Assembly (NCBI GenBank): GCA_963818685.1 | Contig: CAWFTJ010000002.1 | Coordinates: forward strand, 186,001 to 250,000 | DNA from: CAJCJE01 sp963818685 | Lineage (GTDB): Bacteria; Actinomycetota; Actinomycetes; Mycobacteriales; Pseudonocardiaceae | DNA length: 64,000 nucleotides | Direction: 5' to 3' | Shown: positions 33,232 to 41,322 of the stretch, in pieces | How positions within the stretch are numbered: the first letter of the stretch is position 1 | Layout: each line of letters begins with the position of its first letter | Made by a program: the position numbers and the translations under genes | The notes under the pieces: model-generated | Seen by the model: the letters and a program-made list of their open reading frames with translations, nothing else | What the model was told of the DNA's origin: nothing | Databases searched by the model: none

Positions 33232-34281
33232 CTACCGGGTGACATTGGGCGGTGCCTGCCGAAGGCCACCGGGCAGCGGGCCAGGAGGCCGAGGCGGACC
33301 GGGCGGCCGACCACCGGTGATCATGGCAGCGGCTGCCGCACGGGTGGCCTCGTCGACGTCTGGCACCCGGAAGCCGTTCGACCTGGCGTGGTTCACCAGC
33401 TCCGGGTCCGGTGGCACGCCGTATCGGCGCAGGTAGTAGTTGACCGCAGCGGGCCAGATCCACACGCCGTCGGTGTGGAAGGCGATCGGCACGGTCTGCC
33501 GACCGTCCTGGGAGAGCCGGTCGACGTCGTTGCCGCGTTCGGGCAGGGCCAGCGGCGCCTCGTCGAGGTACTCAAGCAGGCGTTCCCGGTCGTCGTCGAT
33601 GACCGGAGGCCGGTTGACGGAGGGGCGACCGTTGGGCGCGGTGCCGTCGAAGATCCTGGCTACCCGGAACCGGGGCGGGCCACCGGGTCCGCCCGGTCCT
33701 GGACCGCCGGGACCAGCGCCGGGGCCGCCTGGAACGCCAGGTCCGCCCGGTCCGCCGGGACCCGCGAGTCCGCCGGGGCCGGGAGGCGCCGGCCGCTCCG
33801 AGGGCAGCCCGGAGAGCTTGCGCATCAGCCACTCGGGCACGTTGTCCTCGGTGCGCGGGAAGAACTGCAGCTCATCGCGGTACGCGGGCGGCGGGGGCGG
33901 CGTGCGCCACTGCGGCTCGTTGCGGTCGAACTCCAGGTTGTAGCTGGCTGGGCGTTCGATCTCGTACCGGGCGTTGAACCAGGTGCCTCTGCCGTCGCGG
34001 TACATGCCCGCGCGCAGCTTGGCGAAGCTCATCGCGATGTCGTGGGATGCGGTCCACGCCTGTTCGTTGCCGTCCTCGCCAATGACCTCGGCGGACAACT
34101 CGTAGTACCGACCGGTGGCCCGGAACTCGGCCTTGATCTGCTGCCAGTCATCGGGCGCGGTACGCATCAGGGCGAGCCCGATCTGCTTGACCAGCGCATC
34201 CTGGTCGGTCGGGCTCAGCGGTGTCGGAGTTGGAGGAGGAGGTTGGGACACAGTTCCATCTTGTCCTGTGTTCGGCGACAT
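33232..34281 (-). CDS. YezG/DUF600-like domain protein linked to TNT
   Basis: A 349-aa protein. Residues about 25-150 (LVKQIGLALMRTAPDDWQQ, MYRDGRGTWFNARYEIE, YRDELQFFPRTEDNVPEWL) look like the YezG family, whose founding member is an immunity protein. A GPGG-rich collagen-like linker follows (about 168-205). Then comes a domain with VNRPPVIDDDRERLLEYL and PIAFHTDGVWIWPAAVNYYL that in related actinobacteria precedes a TNT domain on the same chain. Here the TNT half is a separate downstream gene. No signal peptide. The start ATG is 152 bases from divergent folD. An immunity role is inference. Confidence 0.75.
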   Translation of the reverse strand: MSPNTGQDGTVSQPPPPTPTPLSPTDQDALVKQIGLALMRTAPDDWQQIKAEFRATGRYYELSAEVIGEDGNEQAWTASHDIAMSFAKLRAGMYRDGRGTWFNARYEIERPASYNLEFDRNEPQWRTPPPPPAYRDELQFFPRTEDNVPEWLMRKLSGLPSERPAPPGPGGLAGPGGPGGPGVPGGPGAGPGGPGPGGPGGPPRFRVARIFDGTAPNGRPSVNRPPVIDDDRERLLEYLDEAPLALPERGNDVDRLSQDGRQTVPIAFHTDGVWIWPAAVNYYLRRYGVPPDPELVNHARSNGFRVPDVDEATRAAAAAMITGGRPPGPPRPPGPLPGGLRQAPPNVTR

Positions 34282-34433
34282 GGTGGTGGAATCGGGTCAA
34301 CGAGGGTTTCACAATAGCTGCCCGCCGATGCTCCGTCTGGGTGACTGTGGCCGCACTACGGATGTGTGGCCGAAAGACTACTCACTGTGGTCATCTGGGA
34401 CGCCCGAATCCCTCGTTCGTCGAATGAGAGAGG

Positions 34434-35294
34434 ATGGACGCCGTGAGCGCGACGATCCTGGACGGCAAGAAGACCCGAGACGCCATCTTCGACGACCTGC
34501 GCGTGCGGGTCGCCGCCCTTGCCGAACGCGGCATAGTGCCCGGTCTGGGCACCGTGCTCGTCGGCGACGACCCGGGGTCGCATTCCTACGTCCGGGCCAA
34601 GCACCTCGCCTGCGCCAAGGTCGGCATCAACTCGATCCGCCGCGACCTGCCGGCGACCATCTCCCAGGCCGACCTCGAAGGTGTGATCGACGAGCTGAAC
34701 GCGGACGCGAGCTGTCACGGATACCTGGTTCAGCTACCCCTGCCGGGTGATCTCGACACCGGTCGGATCCTCGAACGGGTCGATCCGGCCAAGGACGCGG
34801 ACGGCCTGCACCCGACCAACCTCGGCAAGCTCGTGCTCGGCGATCCAGGCCCGCTGCCCTGCACCCCGAGCGGAGCGGTGGCGCTGTTGCGCCGCTACGA
34901 CGTGCCGATCGCGGGCGCCCAGGTCACGGTGGTCGGTCGTGGGGTGACCGTCGGCCGCCCGATCGGCCTGCTGCTGACCAGGCGCTCCGAGAACGCGACG
35001 GTGACCCTCTGCCACACCGGTACCAAAGACCTGGCCGCCGAGGTGCGCAGGGCCGACATCGTCATCGCCGCAGCGGGGAGCCCCGCGCTGATCACGGCGG
35101 ACATGATCAAACCGGGCGCGGCAGTGCTCGACATCGGCATCACCCGCACCGAAGCCGGCCTCGTCGGCGACGTGCACCCGGACGTCCGCGACGTCGCCGG
35201 TTATCTCGCCCCCATGCCAGGCGGGGTCGGCCCGATGACCATCGCCATGTTGTTGAGCAACGTCGTCGCTGCTGCGCAGCGAGCGGCCGACTAA
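34434..35294 (+). CDS. folD: Methylenetetrahydrofolate dehydrogenase / methenyl-THF cyclohydrolase
   Basis: A 286-aa bifunctional enzyme supplying 10-formyl-THF, the donor used by PurN and PurH encoded in this window. Motifs: SHSYVRAKHLACAKVGI with the catalytic Lys, GYLVQLPLP, KDADGLHPTNLG, VVGRGVTVGRPIG (NADP binding) and PMPGGVGPMTIAML at the C-terminus. ATG at 34434 with GAGAGAGG just upstream; a GTG three codons in is an alternative. DUF3017 follows directly. Confidence 0.98.
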   Translation: MDAVSATILDGKKTRDAIFDDLRVRVAALAERGIVPGLGTVLVGDDPGSHSYVRAKHLACAKVGINSIRRDLPATISQADLEGVIDELNADASCHGYLVQLPLPGDLDTGRILERVDPAKDADGLHPTNLGKLVLGDPGPLPCTPSGAVALLRRYDVPIAGAQVTVVGRGVTVGRPIGLLLTRRSENATVTLCHTGTKDLAAEVRRADIVIAAAGSPALITADMIKPGAAVLDIGITRTEAGLVGDVHPDVRDVAGYLAPMPGGVGPMTIAMLLSNVVAAAQRAAD

Positions 35295-35295
35295 C

Positions 35296-35736
35296 GTGCA
35301 CACCGTGCCCACTCCAACCCCAAGCAGGGGCACTCACGCGGCAGCCGCCGACTCCTCGGCCGAAGCGTCGGACACGTTCATCGACGACGCGCCGACCCGA
35401 CCGGAGCCGTTGGTCGGTGCCCTGCCGGCCGCGCCGTCCACCCAGACTCCTCGGCTGCGACGTGCTCGCCGCATCTGGCAGGCGTTGCGCGGCCAGCTGC
35501 CGTACGCGCTGGTGCTGCTGACCATGGCCGTCGGCCTGCTGCGGATCGTGCAGTACCACTGGAAGGAAGGCTCGGCCTGGATCGGCGGAGCGCTGTTGGT
35601 CGCCGCGCTGCTGCGCGCCGTCCTGCCGCCGCGCATCACGGGGATGGTCGCCGTGCGCGGGCGCGCCGTCGACGTGTTGTGGTGCGTCGGGCTGGCCGCC
35701 TGCATCTGGTTCATCGCCTACACGCTGAAGGCGTGA
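35296..35736 (+). CDS. DUF3017 family membrane protein
   Basis: A 146-aa protein with a polar, Thr/Pro-rich N-terminus (1-60) and three membrane segments (about 67-85, 94-112, 122-143). DUF3017 genes sit behind folD across actinobacteria, as here, one base after the folD stop. Function unknown. GTG start at 35296. Confidence 0.85.
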   Translation: MHTVPTPTPSRGTHAAAADSSAEASDTFIDDAPTRPEPLVGALPAAPSTQTPRLRRARRIWQALRGQLPYALVLLTMAVGLLRIVQYHWKEGSAWIGGALLVAALLRAVLPPRITGMVAVRGRAVDVLWCVGLAACIWFIAYTLKA

Positions 35737-35925
35737 GAGGCTGCTCACCAGCCGAGTAGCCGACCACGTCAAGGTTGGTAACCTGCGCCTACCGGGCGTT
35801 CCCGTCCGGTGCGCGGTCCCGGCGTCGAGACCGTCGCAGCCAGGCCGGTCCTGATCACTCACTGGCCTGCCGCGTGCTCGCGCCGAGCTGGACCATTCGA
35901 GAACGCGGATCGGGAGGACTTCCTC

Positions 35926-36912
<987 letters not shown>

Positions 36913-36962
36913 TCGACACAACGGCTCTGATCGATACCAACGGCTTTGACCGACACAACGGC

Positions 36963-36997
36963 GATGGCCGGCTCCGGATCCGTCCGGGCCGGCCATC
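36963..36997 (+). terminator. Hairpin after mdh
   Basis: GATGGCCGG and CCGGCCATC pair perfectly, with a second possible small stem inside. No T-run follows, as is common in high-GC actinobacteria. Confidence 0.55.
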
Positions 36998-37048
36998 CGT
37001 GTGTCCTTGGTGTCCATTGTGGACGCTGAAGTCGCATTGCCGGGGTGG

Positions 37049-37654
37049 TCATGGTTCCACGTCCTGGTCGGCGTTGTGCTCGGCGATCATGGCTTCTGCG
37101 GTCGCGCACCAGGACAGTTCGGCTTCGGCCATGGCGATGGCGTGTGCGCGCACCAGCCACGTCGCCAGTAGACCCGCCTGGCGAGCGCGGCCCTCCGGAC
37201 TGTCCAGGGTGGGCCAGTGCGCGTCGGGCACGATGGCCTCGGCGACCTGCTTGCGTTGGGTGGCGCGGTCGCGGCGGTCGGCGATGAGTCGGTGCATCGC
37301 CTCGGCACCCGCGTGGTCGCTGAACAGCAGCTTCACCAGGCTCTCGTCGCGCACCTGGGTCGGCGCCGCGGGTTCGAGCAGCCAGCTGCGGAGGGCTTCG
37401 GCGCCCGTGTCGGTGAGGCGCCACCAGCTCTGCCGGGCGGCGGTGGTCTCGGCCTGTTCCGGCGGGTCGGTCGCTTCGATCAGGCCGGCCTGCGCAAGCG
37501 TTTTCAGCTGGGGGTACAGCTGCCCGTAGCTGACGCCCCAGAACGAGCCGACCGACCGCTGCACGGCCGCGCGCAACTGGTAGCCGTTGAGTGGGCTCAG
37601 CGACAGGAAGCCGAGGATCGTCCAGCCGGTCGGAGTCAGGGTAGGGGTGATCAT
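37049..37654 (-). CDS. PadR family transcriptional regulator
   Basis: A 201-aa protein: N-terminal winged helix (LGFLSLSPLNGYQLRAAV, GQLYPQLKTLAQAGLIEA) and C-terminal Vir-like helical dimerisation region (about 105-195). PadR proteins are repressors released by small phenolics, drugs or lipids. A TATCTG-C-CAGATA dyad lies 31 bases upstream and is a likely autoregulatory site. No drug-efflux gene is adjacent; the nearest candidate target is itself. Confidence 0.88.
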   Translation of the reverse strand: MITPTLTPTGWTILGFLSLSPLNGYQLRAAVQRSVGSFWGVSYGQLYPQLKTLAQAGLIEATDPPEQAETTAARQSWWRLTDTGAEALRSWLLEPAAPTQVRDESLVKLLFSDHAGAEAMHRLIADRRDRATQRKQVAEAIVPDAHWPTLDSPEGRARQAGLLATWLVRAHAIAMAEAELSWCATAEAMIAEHNADQDVEP

Positions 37655-37684
37655 GCCGATCCTGCCTGATATGTCCCGCTCCTA

Positions 37685-37697
37685 TATCTGCCAGATA
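37685..37697. promoter_or_regulatory. Putative PadR operator
   Basis: TATCTG and CAGATA flank one base, a perfect 13-base dyad in a locally AT-rich promoter region 31 bases before the padR-type start. Confidence 0.5.
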
Positions 37698-37747
37698 CGA
37701 GCACGTGGCGAACGGTACACCTGGGCGGGCATCGGCCGCAGGCGGGT

Positions 37748-38581
37748 TTAGTGGGCGGAGACGGCGAAGGACCAGTCGAAGTGCGGGACAAGCGGGATGC
37801 CGGTCAACCACGGGAACACGTTGAGGTCCTGCAGGACAAGGGCGCCGAGCCACAGCGAGAGCACCGTGCACAGGGGGCCGACGAACAGCATCTCGACTTT
37901 GCCGCCGGTCCGGTAGCGCAGGAAGGTCGGCAGGCCGATGGGGCGCCAGAGACGCGCGCCGAGGGGGATCGGCCAGAGGATGGGGCAGCCGTCCTCGGTG
38001 ACCGCGTCGCCGACGCAGTGGGCAAGGCAGCCGACGATCACGGCGACGCCGAACCACGCGGCCTTGTCGCCGCCGGTGTGCACCCATTCCCAGCAGCGCC
38101 AGGTGACCACGACCGACGCGGCGATGATCACGAACGTGTCAACCTTGTGGTCCCATTCGTGCAGCAGGCCGCGCACGCCGAGGCCGCAGAAGAAGAACAA
38201 CAGGACTGCGGTGATCCACGGGTTCTTCATGGCGACGAGGGACGCGGTGAGCACGCCGGCGAGGGCCGCGAAGACAGCTGTGTGCGTGAACGTGCGGTGG
38301 CCGCCGTTGTGATGGTGGTCGCCGCTGAGCCGGACCGTGTTGTAGATGCCGCAACTGGTCTTGTTGACGATCCTGGACAACACCTGGGTGACCGGGCCGA
38401 ACGAGCGGGACACCGTGGCCGGCGGGTGGTCGAGATCGGGGAGCAGGGCCGCGCCCGAGGTCAGGGCGGCGCCTGCCATCCAGGTTTCGGCGTCCAGGTG
38501 TACGCCTCGGCCGATGGCCACCAGTGAGATCGCCGACCATGCGGCTAGGCCCATCACGGCGTGCGTGGGTCCGGTCGACAC
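37748..38581 (-). CDS. Membrane-bound metal-dependent hydrolase (YdjM/DUF457 family)
   Basis: A 277-aa protein with several membrane segments. Conserved family features: N-terminal THAVMGLAAW, LLPDLDHPPATVSRSFG, DHHHNGGHRTFTHTA (His cluster) and AHCVGDAVTEDGCPILWP. The Asp/His residues probably bind metal. E. coli YdjM is LexA-controlled, but I see no SOS box here. GTG start with CGGAGGGG upstream. It lies 84 bases from the 3' side of the padR-type promoter and reads in the same direction. Confidence 0.85.
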   Translation of the reverse strand: MSTGPTHAVMGLAAWSAISLVAIGRGVHLDAETWMAGAALTSGAALLPDLDHPPATVSRSFGPVTQVLSRIVNKTSCGIYNTVRLSGDHHHNGGHRTFTHTAVFAALAGVLTASLVAMKNPWITAVLLFFFCGLGVRGLLHEWDHKVDTFVIIAASVVVTWRCWEWVHTGGDKAAWFGVAVIVGCLAHCVGDAVTEDGCPILWPIPLGARLWRPIGLPTFLRYRTGGKVEMLFVGPLCTVLSLWLGALVLQDLNVFPWLTGIPLVPHFDWSFAVSAH

Positions 38582-38753
38582 TGCCCCTCCGGGTCGCTAC
38601 AGCCCTCCATGGGCGCCAGCGAGAGACCCTATTGCACGGCGGGGGATGGTTGCCGCAACCTGGCGGCGCGGCGCGGGTTCGGTGCGGGTTCGGTTCACGG
38701 GTTTGGTTCACGAGGTGGGAGCGGGGGCGTCGGGCACATCGGCCCGGCTAGCA

Positions 38754-38768
38754 GTACGCTCGTACCGT
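38754..38768 (+). promoter_or_regulatory. Likely icd promoter element
   Basis: GTACG-CT-CGTAC is a short palindrome overlapping TACCGT (38763-38768), the same -10-like hexamer seen before fbiC and add. It would give a leader of about 50 bases to icd. Confidence 0.4.
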
Positions 38769-38823
38769 ATGGGAAGTCGTCAACGTCGCTGACCGGCGGC
38801 GCGAGAGGAGAAATCGGCAGCAC

Positions 38824-40038
38824 ATGGCAAAGATCAAGGTTACCGGGACCGTCGTCGAACTCGACGGCGACGAGATGACGCGGATCATCTGGCAGTTCAT
38901 CAAGGACAAGTTGATCCTTCCTTACCTGGACATCAACCTGGACTACTACGACCTGGGCATCGAGCACCGCGACGCAACCGACGACCAGGTCACGGTCGAC
39001 GCCGCGAACGCGATTGCCAAGTACGGCGTCGGCGTCAAGTGCGCGACCATCACCCCGGACGAGGCGCGGGTCGAGGAGTTCGGCCTGAAGAAGATGTGGC
39101 GCAGCCCGAACGGCACCCTGCGCAACATCCTCGGCGGCGTGATCTTCCGCGAGCCGATCGTGATCTCCAACATCCCGCGGCTGGTGCCCGGCTGGACCAA
39201 GCCGATCGTGATCGGCAGGCACGCGCACGGCGACCAGTACAAGGCCACCGACTTCAAGGTGCCCGGCCCCGGCACGCTGACCATCAGCTACACCCCGGCA
39301 GACGGCGGCGAGCCGATGGAGTTCAAGGTCGCCGAGTTCCCCGAGGGCGGCGGCGTCGCGGTGGGCATGTACAACTACCGCAAGTCCATTGAGGACTTCG
39401 CGCGGGCCTCGCTGCGCTACGGCCTCGAACGCAGGTTCCCGGTCTACATGTCGACCAAGAACACGATCCTCAAAGCCTACGACGGCATGTTCAAGGACAT
39501 CTTCCAGGAGATCTTCGAGAACGAGTTCAAGGCCGAGTTCGACGCCATCGGCCTGACCTACGAGCACCGGCTCATCGACGACATGGTGGCCTCAGCGCTG
39601 AAGTGGGAGGGCGGCTACGTCTGGGCGTGCAAGAACTACGACGGCGACGTGCAGTCCGACACCGTCGCGCAGGGCTTCGGCTCGCTTGGCCTGATGACCT
39701 CGGTGCTGATGACCCCGGACGGCAAGGTGGAGGCCGAGGCCGCGCACGGCACGGTGACCAGGCACTACCGCCAGCACCAGCAGGGCAAGCCGACCTCGAC
39801 CAACCCGATCGCGTCGATCTTCGCGTGGACGCGCGGTTTGCAGCAGCGCGGCAAGCTCGACTCGACCCCTGAGGTGACCGGCTTCGCCGAAACCCTGGAG
39901 AAGGTCGTCATCGAGACCGTGGAGAGCGGCTACATGACCAAGGACCTCGCGCTGCTGGTCGGCAAGGACCAGGCATGGCAGACCACCGAGGAGTTCCTTG
40001 GCACGTTGGACGACAACCTGCGCAAGAAGATGAGCTGA
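38824..40038 (+). CDS. icd: NADP-dependent isocitrate dehydrogenase
   Basis: A 404-aa enzyme of the eukaryote-like homodimeric class (Idh subfamily II), making 2-oxoglutarate and NADPH. Motifs: VELDGDEMTRIIWQFIKDKL at the N-terminus, KKMWRSPNGTLRNILGG (substrate binding), RHAHGDQY, the metal-binding region IDDMVASALKWEGG-YVWACKNYDGDV, and EAAHGTVTRHYR for NADP. Length matches the family. A strong terminator follows directly. Confidence 0.98.
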   Translation: MAKIKVTGTVVELDGDEMTRIIWQFIKDKLILPYLDINLDYYDLGIEHRDATDDQVTVDAANAIAKYGVGVKCATITPDEARVEEFGLKKMWRSPNGTLRNILGGVIFREPIVISNIPRLVPGWTKPIVIGRHAHGDQYKATDFKVPGPGTLTISYTPADGGEPMEFKVAEFPEGGGVAVGMYNYRKSIEDFARASLRYGLERRFPVYMSTKNTILKAYDGMFKDIFQEIFENEFKAEFDAIGLTYEHRLIDDMVASALKWEGGYVWACKNYDGDVQSDTVAQGFGSLGLMTSVLMTPDGKVEAEAAHGTVTRHYRQHQQGKPTSTNPIASIFAWTRGLQQRGKLDSTPEVTGFAETLEKVVIETVESGYMTKDLALLVGKDQAWQTTEEFLGTLDDNLRKKMS

Positions 40039-40054
40039 ATTCCGCTCGACTTCG

Positions 40055-40090
40055 AAAGGCGCCCGGTCGACGGACCGGGTGCCTTTCTTT
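40055..40090 (+). terminator. Intrinsic terminator after icd
   Basis: AAAGGCGCCCGGTC and GACCGGGTGCCTTT form a 14-base stem (one G-T) with a 4-base loop, followed by CTTTG. Confidence 0.88.
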
Positions 40091-40119
40091 GACCAGTGAC
40101 TCTTTTGACCAGCACCGCG

Positions 40120-40695
40120 TCAGCGCACGGTGTTGGCGATGATCTTGTGAAGGTCGGCCGGGGTGGGGTCGACTCCCCTGCGGTCGGCGAAGAGCAGGTG
40201 GGTCGCGCCGATCAGGGTTCTGGCGATGGTGATCGTGTCCGCGTCGGGGGAGACGCGACCGTGGGCCTGCTCGGCGCGCAGGTAGGCGTCGAGCATGTTG
40301 GTGGCGTCGGCGAGGATCGGCACGCCGGTCGGCCAGCTCTCGCGGAGCCGGGTGCGCAGTTCGTCGCGGAAGATCACCAGGGCGACGACGGCAACGGCGA
40401 CGGAGTCGAAGATCGTGGTGAGCGTCGCGGCGATGTTGTCGACAACGGTGCCGGTGCCGGCGGACGCGTGCAGGCCGATGGATTCGATGTCGACGCGCTG
40501 GGCGCGATCGTGCACGAGCTCGGCGAGGAACGCGTCGAAGTCGGCGAAATGGCGGTGCAGCACGCCCTTGGCCACGCCGGCCTCGGCCGTGACGGCCCTG
40601 CTGGTCAGCGCCTCGGGTCCGTTCCTGCGCAGCACGCGTTCCGCCGCCTCGAACAGTTGCTCGCGGGCGTCGCGGATGTGTACGCCGGTGGGCAT
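40120..40695 (-). CDS. TetR family transcriptional regulator
   Basis: A 191-aa protein: N-terminal HTH (REQLFEAAERVLRRNGPEALTSRAVTAEAGVAKGVLHRHFADFDAFL) and an all-helical ligand domain. The start ATG lies inside a perfect 16-base palindrome, so autorepression is likely. The neighbouring divergent gene is the small SH3 protein; no efflux or oxidoreductase target is adjacent. Confidence 0.92.
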   Translation of the reverse strand: MPTGVHIRDAREQLFEAAERVLRRNGPEALTSRAVTAEAGVAKGVLHRHFADFDAFLAELVHDRAQRVDIESIGLHASAGTGTVVDNIAATLTTIFDSVAVAVVALVIFRDELRTRLRESWPTGVPILADATNMLDAYLRAEQAHGRVSPDADTITIARTLIGATHLLFADRRGVDPTPADLHKIIANTVR

Positions 40696-40703
40696 GTGCC
40701 CAC
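40688..40703. promoter_or_regulatory. Putative TetR operator overlapping the start codon
   Basis: GTGGGCA-TG-TGCCCAC is a perfect palindrome with 7-base arms. The TetR start codon (40693-40695) is within it. Confidence 0.5.
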
Positions 40704-40869
40704 TCTACTTGCCCTTCACTGATTACGTTGCGTCGCAGGTAGACCCAGGTAGTTGGCCCTGCCGAGTGGTTCTGGTCCGCGAGCTTTCCCGCCACTGGCC
40801 TGGTGCGTTATACCTGAGGGTGACGGCGGTCTGGAGATTCGCCGCCCTGGCGTGACTGGAGCATATGGG

Positions 40870-41193
40870 GTGTTCGGCTTGTCCAAACGGATGCTGATCG
40901 TGATCGGCGCGCTGGTGGTCGTCGTGGTCGTGTTCATCATCCAGAGCAAGAACAACCCGAACGGCAACTCGTCCAACTCCGGCAACAACAGCGCGGCGCA
41001 GTGCCAGGTGCGGGTGAACGCGGACGTGTTGCACGTTCGGTCCAGCCCGGACGCCAACGCCTCGATCGTGAAGTCGCTGAGCAGCGGCGTGGTGATCAAC
41101 GCGGAGAAGACCATCCAGAATGGATTCCGGCAGTTGGGCGACAACCAGTGGGTGTCAAGCCAGTTCGTCGCCCCGGTGTCGGGCGACTGCTGA
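40870..41193 (+). CDS. Membrane-anchored SH3-like (SH3b) domain protein
   Basis: A 107-aa protein: membrane segment at residues 7-24 (RMLIVIGALVVVVVVFII), Asn/Ser-rich linker, then a bacterial SH3 domain (VNADVLHVRSSPDANASIVKSLSSG...QWVSSQF). The domain would lie outside the membrane and may bind cell wall. The GTG at 40870 has GGAG 9 bases upstream and puts the hydrophobic segment at the N-terminus. Function unknown. Confidence 0.75.
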   Translation: MFGLSKRMLIVIGALVVVVVVFIIQSKNNPNGNSSNSGNNSAAQCQVRVNADVLHVRSSPDANASIVKSLSSGVVINAEKTIQNGFRQLGDNQWVSSQFVAPVSGDC

Positions 41194-41225
41194 GCCTCAT
41201 CGGCCGCAGGGTGAGCGCGAGCACA

Positions 41226-41263
41226 TGTGATCGAGATCACCGAGTAATGTGATGGGCTTCACA
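41226..41263. promoter_or_regulatory. Tandem CRP-type dyads upstream of fbiC
   Basis: TGTGA-TCGAGA-TCACC (41226-41241) and the perfect consensus TGTGA-TGGGCT-TCACA (41248-41263) have centres 22 bp apart. They end 46 bases before the putative -10 of fbiC, a distance compatible with activation. The geometry equals that upstream of sucC. Confidence 0.7.
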
Positions 41264-41309
41264 TGTGACTCAGGTTTCGTGAGCTGGACCACACCCGGGA
41301 TTCGGCGCC

Positions 41310-41315
41310 TACCGT
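41310..41315 (+). promoter_or_regulatory. -10 element of fbiC, leaderless
   Basis: TACCGT lies 7 bases before the GTG start, so transcription would start at or next to the start codon. No ribosome site is present, in agreement. Confidence 0.5.
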
Positions 41316-41322
41316 CGAATCC

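Noticed and set aside
34282..34433. Possible ZTP (pfl) riboswitch before folD, suggested by CCGTCTGGGTGA
   Set aside because: Only one short stretch resembles the conserved core; the second conserved domain and the stems could not be built.
35733..35750. GTGA-N8-TCAC dyad between the DUF3017 gene and mdh as another CRP-type site
   Set aside because: The spacer is 8 bases, not the 6 required by the CRP consensus.
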